64,000 nt of DNA. It comes from Pseudomonas sp. RSB 5.4. GTDB taxonomy: Bacteria; Pseudomonadota; Gammaproteobacteria; Pseudomonadales; Pseudomonadaceae. The stretch spans positions 3,500,501 to 3,564,500 of the forward strand of contig NZ_CP146986.1 in assembly GCF_037126175.1 (NCBI RefSeq). The letters are read 5' to 3'. Under the pieces are notes generated by a model, which was not told the DNA's origin, ran no database searches, and worked only from the letters and a program-made list of their open reading frames with translations. The translations under genes and the position numbers were made by a program. Positions 1 through 7,568 of this stretch are shown one piece after another (the first letter of the stretch is position 1; each line of letters begins with the position of its first letter).

Positions 1-217
1 GCATTACCTGGCGTATGCAATGTGGGCCGATGCCGATCCGCAACTGAACGTGCCGAAGGCCGCCGAGGTGTTCCCGGCCGATGAGCTGGCCAAGGCACAG
101 GAAGAATGGCAGCGCCGGCTGGACGCCTGCCCTGAGGAGCACCGTCCGTATCTGGTGCTGCAATATGCGACACCGGTGCGCAATCAGTACCGCGTAAAAG
201 CCGGGTTGCCGTTGTAA
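1..217 (+). CDS. C-terminal end of an unidentified protein (5' truncated by window edge)
   Basis: An open frame enters from the left edge (first full codon at position 2) and ends at TAA 215-217, giving 71 visible residues. The tail is charged and helical-looking with a Glu/Lys/Arg-rich stretch and ends in GLPL. I do not recognise the family and no catalytic motif is visible. It is followed 18 bases later by a strong rho-independent terminator, which supports it as a genuine gene end. Function cannot be assigned without the missing N-terminal part. Confidence 0.7.
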   Translation, partial: HYLAYAMWADADPQLNVPKAAEVFPADELAKAQEEWQRRLDACPEEHRPYLVLQYATPVRNQYRVKAGLPL

Positions 218-235
218 GCGCTTTCCACTCGACGC

Positions 236-267
236 AAAAACGGCGCCCTCGGGGCGCCGTTTTTTTA
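236..267 (+). terminator. rho-independent terminator
   Basis: Perfect 8-bp stem CGGCGCCC (241-248) / GGGCGCCG (252-259) with a TCG loop, preceded by A5 and followed by seven T. It sits just after the stop at 217, so it ends the transcript of the truncated first gene. Confidence 0.9.
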
Positions 268-283
268 TCTGATTCAATCAAAC

Positions 284-420
284 CTTGTGGCGAGGGAGCT
301 TGCTCCCGCTCGGCTGCGCAGCAGTCGCAAAACCAGATCACGCGGTATACCTGAAAAACCGCGTTTACCTGAATCGGGGCCGCTTCGCAGCCCAGCGGGA
401 GCAAGCTCCCTCGCCACAAG
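284..420. repeat. REPIN-type inverted repeat, class with GTGGCGAGGGAGC core
   Basis: Outer arms CTTGTGGCGAGGGAGC... at 284 and their reverse complement ending at 420 flank a less conserved centre; each arm is itself a REP palindrome (GGGAGCTTGCTCCC). Same arms recur at 8860-8990 and, diverged, at 4633-4766 and 44541-44570. REPINs are short non-autonomous repeats of fluorescens-group pseudomonads mobilised by RAYT transposases; no RAYT gene is in this window. Confidence 0.85.
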
Positions 421-434
421 GGTTTGTGCTGTCC

Positions 435-713
435 TTAGAAGCGCGTGCTGACCCACGAAACGATCAGCGCCAGGCCGAGGCAGGCAAAACCGAAGCGGTA
501 GAAAAAGCGGTTCATGCGCAACGTTGCCCAATCCAGAATCGGTTCGGCATTCGGTTGAGCCTGGCGTTGAGCGGCGATGCTGGCCAGAGCGCGCTGTTCA
601 CGACGGCGGGTCGCGTGCAGCAGCCAACTGCCTGGAAAGGCCAGAGCCAGCGCCAGCAGGTTGATCAATTTGGCGGGATGGGCGGTAAACAGCGTCATCA
701 AGTGCAGCGACAT
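435..713 (-). CDS. small conserved inner-membrane protein
   Basis: 92 residues with two hydrophobic segments (about residues 15-32 and 72-88) separated by an Arg/Gln-rich, probably cytoplasmic loop, so a two-span membrane protein is likely. ATG 713 is preferred because GAGG lies six bases upstream; an in-frame GTG immediately before it (716) is also possible. No catalytic motif is visible and I do not recognise a named family. It stands alone between a REPIN and a divergent hypothetical gene. Confidence 0.65.
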   Translation of the reverse strand: MSLHLMTLFTAHPAKLINLLALALAFPGSWLLHATRRREQRALASIAAQRQAQPNAEPILDWATLRMNRFFYRFGFACLGLALIVSWVSTRF

Positions 714-832
714 CACAGACCTCGGAACTGAATCGGTGTGGCAGGCGCCAGATCGACGACCGCGGCGCGGATTCTACCGAAACACGCCTCCACTACCCTA
801 CCCTTTGCGACAAATAACCTGACAATCGACCG

Positions 833-1114
833 ATGGCTGCCCTGTGTCACGGCATCGTCATTTACATCGGCCACCATGCGCGCCTCGAAACACACATGGA
901 ACGCGACATGCTGCACGCCGAAAACCAGGATCGCCTGTACCTCATCACCCCGACCGACGAACAACAGAGCCTCGTCGGCAGTCTTGCCTTCAATGTTCAG
1001 GATCGCCACTGGCTGGTGTATTGCGCCCTCGGCGGGCATCAGCACGCGGATTTGCCGGAGACTGATCTGCTGACCGGCGTGAGCATGCTCGACTTCTACT
1101 CCCAGGCAGCCTGA
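833..1114 (+). CDS. conserved hypothetical protein, 93 aa
   Basis: A 93-residue soluble-looking protein with several His/Cys residues in the first third (for example HGIVIYIGHH near residues 6-15) and a hydrophobic core VYCALGG near residue 62. ATG 833 is the first possible start after an in-frame TAA at 815; no clear Shine-Dalgarno precedes it, so a later ATG at 896 cannot be excluded. It lies between a small membrane-protein gene in the opposite direction and a REPIN. I do not recognise the family. Confidence 0.55.
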   Translation: MAALCHGIVIYIGHHARLETHMERDMLHAENQDRLYLITPTDEQQSLVGSLAFNVQDRHWLVYCALGGHQHADLPETDLLTGVSMLDFYSQAA

Positions 1115-1127
1115 CACACGCCTGTCC

Positions 1128-1219
1128 CTGTGGGAGGGGGCTTGCTCCCGAAGACTGAGTGTCAGTCGACTTCTGAGTTGACTGATCCACCGCTTTCGGG
1201 AGCAAGCCCCCTCCCACAG
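1128..1219. repeat. REPIN-type inverted repeat, GTGGGAG...GCTTGCTC class (variant)
   Basis: Arms CTGTGGGAGGGGGCTTGCTCCCGAA (from 1128) and the near-exact reverse complement ending CTCCCACAG at 1219 enclose a short inner inverted segment. It belongs to the commonest repeat class of this window, here with GGGGG instead of GCGGG. Confidence 0.85.
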
Positions 1220-1252
1220 TTGTATGAGTATTCAGATGAATTATGTGGCCAC

Positions 1253-1288
1253 AAAAAAGCCCGGCGCCATCACTGGCGCCGGGCTTTT
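1253..1288 (-). terminator. terminator of the YajG-like gene (bidirectional form)
   Basis: A perfect 14-bp stem AAAAGCCCGGCGCC / GGCGCCGGGCTTTT with a six-base loop lies 18 bases beyond the stop of the minus-strand lipoprotein gene; A and T tracts on both sides let it work in either direction. Confidence 0.85.
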
Positions 1289-1306
1289 GCACATCTGCCG
1301 AACAGC

Positions 1307-1891
1307 TTACTCGGCGAGGATCTGACCTACGGTCGGGTCCTTGAACAGACGGGTCAAGGCATCGCTCAACACGTCGCTGACCAGCTTGGTGTTGGTTTCC
1401 TGGTTCGGCGCCATGCCGAAGCGCTGATCCAGCGAAGCACCGTAGCGCCCGCTGTAGCGACGGTTGCCGCTCTGCACATCGGAGCGAAAGGTCGCGCCGA
1501 TGGTGGCTTCGGTCACGTACATGCCTTCTTTCGGCGACTGGTACTTCAGCTCGGTCAGGGTCACGGTCAGTTGCGGCGCGTTCATCCCGTTGCTGGTCGG
1601 GGTGAAGCCGAGCAGACGTACGGCGGCTTCAGCCTGCGCCTGCAGCTTCGGCAGGATCTGCTCGCGCTGCACGGTGATGGCGCTGGTTTCCGGGTACAGG
1701 CCGCCACGGGTGCCGAGGGTTGGCGACGGACGACCGTCAACCACGCGCACCACCACTTGCTGGCCATGGCCGACCGGGGCCAACTGCGTGGTCAGCTTCG
1801 GTTCCGGGCTCAGTTGTTGCGGGCTGTGGGCGCAGCCAACCAGGGTCAAACTGGTCACAGTGATCAAACCGAACAACAGGCGTTGCAACAT
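1307..1891 (-). CDS. yajG: YajG family outer-membrane-type lipoprotein
   Basis: 194 residues beginning with a lipoprotein signal peptide: hydrophobic stretch to a LVGC lipobox with Cys19 as the predicted acylated residue. The rest matches the YajG/DUF of unknown function found as a periplasm-facing lipoprotein in gamma-proteobacteria. The start at 1891 is chosen because it gives a complete signal peptide and has GGAGAA just upstream; an in-frame extension to 1996 would bury the signal. It is monocistronic, with a strong terminator downstream. The biochemical role of the family is unknown. Confidence 0.8.
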   Translation of the reverse strand: MLQRLLFGLITVTSLTLVGCAHSPQQLSPEPKLTTQLAPVGHGQQVVVRVVDGRPSPTLGTRGGLYPETSAITVQREQILPKLQAQAEAAVRLLGFTPTSNGMNAPQLTVTLTELKYQSPKEGMYVTEATIGATFRSDVQSGNRRYSGRYGASLDQRFGMAPNQETNTKLVSDVLSDALTRLFKDPTVGQILAE

Positions 1892-2096
1892 GCTCTTTTC
1901 TCCAGAATCAGGCACAAACAGGCCGGCAGTATAGCGGTGGGCCACTGCGGGTAACCAGCACTCGACAGTGAATACTCGAATGTCTGACCCGCCCATGGGA
2001 ATGCGGTTCCTGTCACAGATTATTCACCGCCCATACACCTTGGCGTCACGGCCACTTGGCAAGCTTCAAACCAGTCCTCCAACAAGGTACCTGGCC

Positions 2097-2330
2097 ATGC
2101 GTTATCTGATCTCGTTGTTCGCTCCACGTCCGCTGCACCGCAGCTTTGCCCTGCTCGACCGCAACGGTCATTGCCAGGCATTCAAGCAGTGCAGCCTGCA
2201 ACCGATGGGCGATGGCTGGGTGGAAATCGAAGAAATCCGTCTCAACTGGTTGCACCAGCCACTGCCCGCCAGCGCCCGCGTCATACCGTCGCAGCCCCGC
2301 GCACGCGTGCAAGCGATGTTGAGCATCTGA
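2097..2330 (+). CDS. conserved small hypothetical protein, 77 aa
   Basis: 77 residues with an N-terminal MRYLISLFAPRP and a C-terminal basic stretch; it looks soluble and has no membrane segment or signal. ATG 2097 is chosen because AAGG lies about ten bases upstream and upstream in-frame codons look like leader sequence. Codon use (strong G/C third positions) supports coding. I do not recognise a function. It is followed by a 700-base gap before mqo. Confidence 0.6.
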   Translation: MRYLISLFAPRPLHRSFALLDRNGHCQAFKQCSLQPMGDGWVEIEEIRLNWLHQPLPASARVIPSQPRARVQAMLSI

Positions 2331-3035
2331 CCGGATGCCTAATAAAAGTCATTAAACACGAGCAACTGCCCGCATTTCTTCGATACAATCTCCCCCCGAT
2401 TATAAGGACGTCTCCTGATCGGGCCCCGCAACACCGGCAATGCCCAGCATTAGCCATCAAAATCGCCCACAGAGAGCCGCCCACACAGATCGAGTGAAGT
2501 TGGCGCGCTTGCCTGTTCTTCCGGCAAAACCCCGCTTTTCGCGAATCTGCAGAGCTGTCATACGCTCGGCCACCGCGTTGTTTTGCCTTTGCGGGCACGG
2601 TGCCAGGCCTGGACAGCCCTTTTTGAGGTTCACGTCTTCAAAAGAGCGTGAAAAAAACGGGTTTTCACAACTTCACAAGAGTGTGGCGAGCAAATGAATA
2701 GTTTTGCGTCTGAACATGCACCATTAGCGTCTGAAACAGCCCAACGACACAGGACCGGGGATACCTCGAACATCGGAGCCTGAAGCCTGTCCGCTACGGA
2801 TTTGGTTGCACAAAACGGATGTCTCGACCATAAGTCGAATTGCCAGCCGCGTGCTGAAATGAGTTCATGCAACTCTTGAAGCCAGGCCGCATGCATCCGT
2901 CGAAGTTGCGAAAAATTGCGAAGATTCGGACATGACGAACCTGACCATGGGTATCTGGGGCGCAACTGACTTGCCCCGTCACTCCCTGGCAGCCATGCCG
3001 ACAATTTGGTGCTGCAGATTTTGGAGACGCGTTAA
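2331..3035 (+). other. 705-base non-coding region upstream of mqo
   Basis: No convincing gene fills this long gap; short open frames here lack coding-like codon use. It contains an inverted repeat GTGAAAA/TTTTCAC near 2649-2669, and a possible 29-codon leader ORF (2694-2783). A long 5' leader or complex promoter for mqo is the simplest reading. Confidence 0.5.
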
Positions 3036-4544
3036 ATGGCGCATAACGAAGCAGTCGACGTAGTTCTGGTTGGGGCCGGCATCATGAGTGCCACCCTGGC
3101 AGTACTGCTCAAAGAGCTCGACCCGGCGATCAAGCTGGAAGTCGTCGAGTTGATGGATTCCGGTGCTGCGGAGAGTTCCAACCCGTGGAACAACGCCGGT
3201 ACCGGCCACGCCGGCCTGTGCGAGCTGAACTACACGCCGCAGGCAGCCGACGGCAGCGTCGACATCAAGAAAGCCGTGCACATCAACACCCAGTTCGAAG
3301 TGTCCAAGCAATTCTGGTCGTACCTGACCAAGAAAGGCACCTTCGGCTCGTGCAAATCCTTCATCAGCCCGGTGCCACACCTGAGCTTCGTTCAGGGTGA
3401 CAAAGGCGTGTCGTTCCTCAAGGAACGCTTCAACGTGCTGCACAAGCACCACGCCTTCGCCGACATGGAATACACCGAAGACAAGGCCAAGATGGCCGAG
3501 TGGATGCCGCTGATGATGCCGGGCCGCTCGCCGGATGAAGTGCTGGCCGCCACCCGCGTGATGAACGGCACCGACGTCAACTTCGGCGCCCTGACCAATC
3601 AGTTGCTCAAGCACCTGACCAGCGCACCGGACACCCAGGTCAAATACTGCAAGCGCGTGACCGGCCTCAAACGCAACGGCGCTGGCTGGACCGTCAGCAT
3701 CAAGGACGTCAACAGCGGCAGCAGCCGTGAAGTCGACGCCAAATTCGTCTTCCTCGGCGCCGGTGGCGCGGCCCTGCCGCTGCTGCAGGCTTCGGGCATC
3801 GAAGAAAGCAAAGGCTTCGGCGGCTTCCCGATCAGCGGCCAGTGGCTGCGTTGCGATAACCCGGAAGTGGTCAAGCACCACCAGGCCAAGGTCTACAGCC
3901 AGGCTGCAGTCGGTTCGCCACCGATGTCGGTGCCGCACCTGGACACCCGCGTTGTCGACGGCAAGAAATCCCTGCTGTTCGGGCCATACGCCGGTTTCAC
4001 CACCAAGTTCCTCAAGCACGGCTCCTTCATGGACCTGCCGCTATCAGTTCGCGCCAGCAACATCGGGCCGATGCTGGCAGTGGCGAAAAACAACATGGAC
4101 CTGACCAAGTACCTGGTCAGCGAAGTGATGCAATCGATGGAGCAGCGCCTGGATTCCCTGCGCCGCTTCTACCCGGAGGCGAAAGCCGAAGACTGGCGCC
4201 TGGAAGTGGCCGGCCAACGGGTACAGATCATCAAGAAAGACCCGAAAAAGGGCGGGATCCTGCAATTCGGTACCGAACTGGTCGCCGCGAAAGACGGCTC
4301 CCTCGCCGCTCTGCTCGGCGCTTCGCCAGGGGCTTCGGTGACTGTTTCGATCATGCTCGAGCTGATCGAGAAATGCTTCCCGGCCAAGGCCAAGGGTGAG
4401 TGGGCGGCCAAACTGGCGGAGATCTTCCCGGCCCGCGAAAAGGTTCTGGAAACCGATGCTGCGCTGTATCGCAAGATCAACACGCAGAACAACATCGCCC
4501 TGGAACTGGTTGAAGAAAGCAGCGAGACCCCAAGCTTCGCTTGA
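3036..4544 (+). CDS. mqo: malate:quinone oxidoreductase
   Basis: 502 residues, the normal length for bacterial Mqo. The enzyme oxidises L-malate to oxaloacetate and passes electrons to the quinone pool at the inner membrane, the main malate-oxidising step of the TCA cycle in pseudomonads. A dinucleotide-binding motif [14 protein letters not shown] sits at residues 8-21 and the NNAGTGHAG segment around residue 51 is characteristic of the Mqo family. GGAG lies nine bases before ATG 3036. It is transcribed alone, between a 700-base upstream region and a strong terminator. P. aeruginosa has an orthologue at the same relative place (mqoB). Confidence 0.97.
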   Translation: MAHNEAVDVVLVGAGIMSATLAVLLKELDPAIKLEVVELMDSGAAESSNPWNNAGTGHAGLCELNYTPQAADGSVDIKKAVHINTQFEVSKQFWSYLTKKGTFGSCKSFISPVPHLSFVQGDKGVSFLKERFNVLHKHHAFADMEYTEDKAKMAEWMPLMMPGRSPDEVLAATRVMNGTDVNFGALTNQLLKHLTSAPDTQVKYCKRVTGLKRNGAGWTVSIKDVNSGSSREVDAKFVFLGAGGAALPLLQASGIEESKGFGGFPISGQWLRCDNPEVVKHHQAKVYSQAAVGSPPMSVPHLDTRVVDGKKSLLFGPYAGFTTKFLKHGSFMDLPLSVRASNIGPMLAVAKNNMDLTKYLVSEVMQSMEQRLDSLRRFYPEAKAEDWRLEVAGQRVQIIKKDPKKGGILQFGTELVAAKDGSLAALLGASPGASVTVSIMLELIEKCFPAKAKGEWAAKLAEIFPAREKVLETDAALYRKINTQNNIALELVEESSETPSFA

Positions 4545-4556
4545 TCTTGCGCCATA

Positions 4557-4596
4557 AAAAACGCCCCGTACTCAGTGAGTGCGGGGCGTTTTTTTT
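4557..4596 (+). terminator. rho-independent terminator of mqo
   Basis: CGCCCCG (4562-4568) pairs with CGGGGCG (4582-4588), extended by an inner ACTC/GAGT helix, and is followed by eight T. It lies 12 bases beyond the mqo stop. Confidence 0.92.
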
Positions 4597-4632
4597 GCTG
4601 GGATAAAAACCAATACTGCTGGCTCACCAACA

Positions 4633-4766
4633 CTTGTGGTGAGGGGATTTATCCCCGATCGGCTGCGCAGCAGTCGCAAACCATTGATGCGATTTACCTG
4701 ACACCCTTGCACTCAGGCTTCGGGGCCGCTACGCAGCCCATCGGGGATAAATCCCCTCGCCACAAG
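4633..4766. repeat. REPIN-type inverted repeat, diverged GTGGCGAGGG class
   Basis: Arms CTTGTGGTGAGGGGATTTATCCCC and the reverse complement ending CGCCACAAG at 4766, with inner segments GGCTGCGCAG / CTACGCAGCC as in the repeat at 284-420. The REP core is changed to GGGGATTTATCCCC. Confidence 0.8.
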
Positions 4767-4778
4767 TATCGGGTGATC

Positions 4779-5066
4779 TTAGCCGCGAGCTTTTTCTATC
4801 AGCTCAATGTACTCGGCCGCATTTCGCTGATCCTTGATCAGGTCAACAAACGTCTGGCCCTGCTCATCCTTGCCATCCACGTCGTAACCGGCAGCCACGA
4901 AGAACGTCAGAAAGCGCTCGAAATCGTCGATGCGCAGGCCGCGATAGGCCTTGACCAGTTTGTGCAGCGACGGCGAAGTGGCGTCGACCGGCTCAAAATC
5001 GAGGAACAGCTTGATCTGCTCATCGCCGATCTCGTCACCAATCACCTGTTTCTTATCTTTACGCAT
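4779..5066 (-). CDS. PA4642 family protein
   Basis: 95 residues, acidic/helical, beginning MRKDKKQVIGDEIGDEQIK. It matches my memory of the conserved Pseudomonas PA4642 family, and it lies next to mqo as PA4642 lies near mqoB in P. aeruginosa. A central FERFLTFFVAAGYD segment resembles small helical scaffold proteins rather than an enzyme. The ATG at 5066 is used; the frame is open to 5126 but the extra residues look like leader. The stop falls just beside a REPIN. Function is unknown. Confidence 0.8.
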   Translation of the reverse strand: MRKDKKQVIGDEIGDEQIKLFLDFEPVDATSPSLHKLVKAYRGLRIDDFERFLTFFVAAGYDVDGKDEQGQTFVDLIKDQRNAAEYIELIEKARG

Positions 5067-5129
5067 TGCCGACTCCAGCTCGCAGACATTACACGGGGCG
5101 GGCAGTTTACCCCTGCCCCGCCACAAGGC

Positions 5130-5615
5130 TCAACGCGAACGAACGGCCCCGGTGTGCAGATCGGCCCAGATGTGGCCGTTGGCGTAACTGAGGAATTGCA
5201 CATAGACGGTGTCGTTGCGCAGCAGATCGATCACTACCCGGTACTGGGCCAGCGGGTAATACAGGGTCAGGGTCTTGCTCTTGTCGTCATAAACCGGTTT
5301 TTTCAGGCTTTTGCTTTCGCCATCGAAGTTGACCAGCACTTGCGTGATGGTCGCGCCCTTGTTCAACGACTTGCCCTTGAGGCGGATCATCAGCGGCGAC
5401 GTGACCGGAATCGGCTGTTGATTGGACTGGCGTTGCGCACCGACCACCACCGAATAATCGGTGACTTGCAGCAGTTGTTGCTGCTCGGGCTCGGCATCGC
5501 GCAGGGTCAGGTCGTCTGGCGGCAGAAATTGACTGTGCATCGGCGCCGGGGCGGCGGCCAGGGGCAGGCTGAGGGTCAGCAACAGGGCGGCAAGGCTGCG
5601 GATCAAAAGGCTCAT
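5130..5615 (-). CDS. secreted hypothetical protein with Sec signal peptide
   Basis: 161 residues. The first 22 form a classic Sec signal (MSLLIRSLAALLLTLSLPLAAA) with a probable AxA cleavage near residue 22. The mature part is rich in beta-type segments and Lys/Gln and has no enzymatic motif I recognise. GGAG precedes ATG 5615 at good distance. It is upstream of, and co-directional with, the PA4642-like gene (63-base gap), so the two may share a transcript. Likely periplasmic; role unknown. Confidence 0.7.
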   Translation of the reverse strand: MSLLIRSLAALLLTLSLPLAAAPAPMHSQFLPPDDLTLRDAEPEQQQLLQVTDYSVVVGAQRQSNQQPIPVTSPLMIRLKGKSLNKGATITQVLVNFDGESKSLKKPVYDDKSKTLTLYYPLAQYRVVIDLLRNDTVYVQFLSYANGHIWADLHTGAVRSR

Positions 5616-5674
5616 GACAGGCTCCGGGGGCGGGGCCGAGCACTCTAGCCGCGTTTTGCGCAGTCCTGCAAAGC

Positions 5675-5717
5675 AAAAAAGGTGCAGGTCGCGTTATCAG
5701 CGACCTACACCTTTTTT
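5675..5717 (-). terminator. terminator after the WbuC-hpt unit (bidirectional form)
   Basis: AAAAAAGGTGCAGGTCGC pairs with GCGACCTACACCTTTTTT across a short loop, one mismatch. It lies 15 bases past the stop of the minus-strand cupin gene and ends that transcript. Confidence 0.88.
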
Positions 5718-5731
5718 GTTCCAGCCTCGCA

Positions 5732-6205
5732 TCAATCGAACTGCGCGCGCATCCACGTCTGGTATGCAGCCACACCGGCCTCGCCTTCCCGCGGGGCCCA
5801 ATGAGCAAGTTCGCCTTCACCGACCGGACGATAGGGACCAGCCTTGCACTCGAACATCAAACTGTTGGCTTCCAGCACCACCAGGCTATGGAAGACGCCC
5901 GTTGGCAGATCGACACCGACACACTCACCACCGGCCTGCAGAACCTGCTTTTTCACCACGGCACCGGTTTCATCGAAGATCAACAGACCCAGCCGGCCCT
6001 TGAGCACCAGCAGTGTTTCCGCCTTGTTCTCACCCAGATGCCGGTGCGGCGGAATATAAGTGCTCGGTTGCAAGCCCACGGCCATGCGATGGCACGTTTC
6101 TTCCATCTGGTGGAAGTTGTGGTGCTGACGTCCACGAGGGTTGGCCGCAGCTTTCTCGGCCAATTCAGCGAATAGCGTTTGATCAAGAAAGCTCGGCGTG
6201 TTCAT
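5732..6205 (-). CDS. WbuC family cupin-fold metalloprotein
   Basis: 157 residues. A metal-binding cupin signature is visible: PPHRHLGENKAET around residues 52-64 (His, His, Glu ligands) and a later FHSLVVLE with the fourth His near residue 105. These match the WbuC family, small cupins first named from O-antigen loci, whose reaction is not established. It starts three bases after the hpt stop, so it is translationally close to hpt and probably the second gene of the same operon. No other O-antigen genes are nearby, so the name reflects homology only. Confidence 0.8.
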   Translation of the reverse strand: MNTPSFLDQTLFAELAEKAAANPRGRQHHNFHQMEETCHRMAVGLQPSTYIPPHRHLGENKAETLLVLKGRLGLLIFDETGAVVKKQVLQAGGECVGVDLPTGVFHSLVVLEANSLMFECKAGPYRPVGEGELAHWAPREGEAGVAAYQTWMRAQFD

Positions 6206-6208
6206 GGA

Positions 6209-6766
6209 TTACATTCCTTTAACGGCAAAGATCCCGTTGGCGTTGCGCCAGTAGCCTTTGTAGTCCATGCCGTAACCGAAGATGTAACGGTCAACGCATG
6301 GCAGGCCGACGAAGTCTGCCTTCAGGTCAGGACGCGCCTTGCGGTCGTGATCCTTGTCGATCAGCACGGCGGTGTGCACTTTGCGCGCGCCGGCGTGTTT
6401 GCAGAAGTCGATGATCGCGCCCAGGGTGTGACCTTCGTCGAGGATGTCGTCGATGATCAGCACGTCGCGGTCGATGAACGAGACTTCCGGCTTGGCTTTC
6501 CAGAACAGGTCGCCGCCGCTGGTTTCGTTGCGATAACGGGTCGCGTGCAGGTAGGACGCTTCCAGCGGAAATTGCAGGTGAGTCAGCAGTTTGCCGGAGA
6601 AGATCAGGCCGCCGTTCATCACGCAGAACACCACCGGGTTGCTGTCGGCCAGTTGTTCGTTGATTTGTGCACCGACGCGGGCGATGGCGGCCTCGACTTC
6701 AGATTCGGTGTACAGGCAGTCAGCCTCTCGCATGATTTGACGGATATGCTCGAGATCAGCGGACAT
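6209..6766 (-). CDS. hpt: hypoxanthine-guanine phosphoribosyltransferase
   Basis: 185 residues. The enzyme joins hypoxanthine or guanine to PRPP to make IMP or GMP in purine salvage, in the cytoplasm. The PRPP-binding loop IIDDILDEGHTL is at residues 104-115 and the flexible-loop segment with conserved Tyr precedes it. ATG 6766 is chosen for its TGGAG ribosome site; an in-frame extension to 6832 is less likely. The gene is divergent from upp across a 160-base gap with two perfect palindromes, the same pairing as hpt/upp in P. aeruginosa. Confidence 0.96.
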   Translation of the reverse strand: MSADLEHIRQIMREADCLYTESEVEAAIARVGAQINEQLADSNPVVFCVMNGGLIFSGKLLTHLQFPLEASYLHATRYRNETSGGDLFWKAKPEVSFIDRDVLIIDDILDEGHTLGAIIDFCKHAGARKVHTAVLIDKDHDRKARPDLKADFVGLPCVDRYIFGYGMDYKGYWRNANGIFAVKGM

Positions 6767-6855
6767 GGCGCTCTCCAGGGGGATGTTTTCGGAAAAGCGG
6801 GCAAAGGTACGCATCCCGTGAGGTCGAATCAAGCCTTAATGGACTAACGTACTCA

Positions 6856-6871
6856 ATGTCCTATAGGACAT
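6856..6871. promoter_or_regulatory. perfect 16-bp palindrome in the hpt/upp divergent promoter region
   Basis: ATGTCCTATAGGACAT reads identically on both strands. It lies 85 bases from the hpt start and 57 from the upp start, where an operator controlling both salvage genes would be expected. The cognate regulator is unknown. Confidence 0.5.
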
Positions 6872-6882
6872 CACCCTCGGAT

Positions 6883-6892
6883 AGATTAATCT
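6883..6892. promoter_or_regulatory. second perfect palindrome AGATTAATCT upstream of upp
   Basis: A 10-bp perfect palindrome 11 bases downstream of the larger one and 36 bases from the upp start. It may be a second half of a compound operator or overlap a -10 region. Confidence 0.35.
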
Positions 6893-6927
6893 AGGCCGGT
6901 TTTTTTGCCCGCCGCCGGAGTTTTTCC

Positions 6928-7566
6928 ATGCCCATCCTCGAGATCCGCCATCCGCTGATCCGCCATAAACTCGGCCTGATGCGCCGCGCCGATATCAGCA
7001 CCAAGAATTTCCGTGAGCTTGCTCAGGAAGTCGGCGCTCTGTTGACCTATGAAGCTACAAAAGATTTGCCGCTCGAATCCTACGATATCGCCGGTTGGTG
7101 CGGCACTGTGTCGGTGGAGAAAATCGCCGGCAAGAAAATCACCGTCGTGCCGATCCTGCGCGCCGGCATCGGCATGCTCGAAGGCGTGCTGAGCCTGATC
7201 CCGGGTGCCAAGGTTTCCGCTGTGGGCGTTGCCCGCAACGAAGAAACCCTGCAAGCGCACACTTATCTGGAAAAACTGGTTCCGGAAATCGACGAACGGT
7301 TGGCGATGATCATCGACCCGATGCTCGCCACCGGCAGCTCCATGGTTGCGACCATCGACCTGCTGAAGAAAGCCGGTTGCAAGGACATCCGCGCAATGGT
7401 GCTGGTGGCCGCGCCGGAAGGCATTGCCGCGGTGGAACAGGCTCACCCGGATGTGACCATCTACACCGCGTCCATCGATGAGCGTCTGAACGAACACGGG
7501 TACATCATCCCAGGGCTTGGCGATGCCGGTGACAAGATCTTCGGTACCAAGCAGAAGGACGCGTGA
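6928..7566 (+). CDS. upp: uracil phosphoribosyltransferase
   Basis: 212 residues. Converts uracil and PRPP to UMP in pyrimidine salvage. The PRPP-binding motif [13 protein letters not shown] is at residues 127-139 and the C-terminal uracil-binding [12 protein letters not shown] is intact. A ribosome site CGGAG precedes ATG 6928. Its stop overlaps an alternative GTG of uraA, so uptake and phosphoribosylation of uracil are co-expressed; hpt is divergent. Confidence 0.97.
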   Translation: MPILEIRHPLIRHKLGLMRRADISTKNFRELAQEVGALLTYEATKDLPLESYDIAGWCGTVSVEKIAGKKITVVPILRAGIGMLEGVLSLIPGAKVSAVGVARNEETLQAHTYLEKLVPEIDERLAMIIDPMLATGSSMVATIDLLKKAGCKDIRAMVLVAAPEGIAAVEQAHPDVTIYTASIDERLNEHGYIIPGLGDAGDKIFGTKQKDA

Positions 7567-7568
7567 GC

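Noticed and set aside
284..420. Possible short CRISPR-like or IS-end repeats
   Set aside because: Paired inverted arms with unique positions across the window and no regular spacers; they fit REPIN elements and no cas genes are present.
2440..3004. Short frames at 2440-2697 (+) and 2630-3004 (-) as genes
   Set aside because: Codon use is unlike neighbours, they overlap each other and lack ribosome sites.
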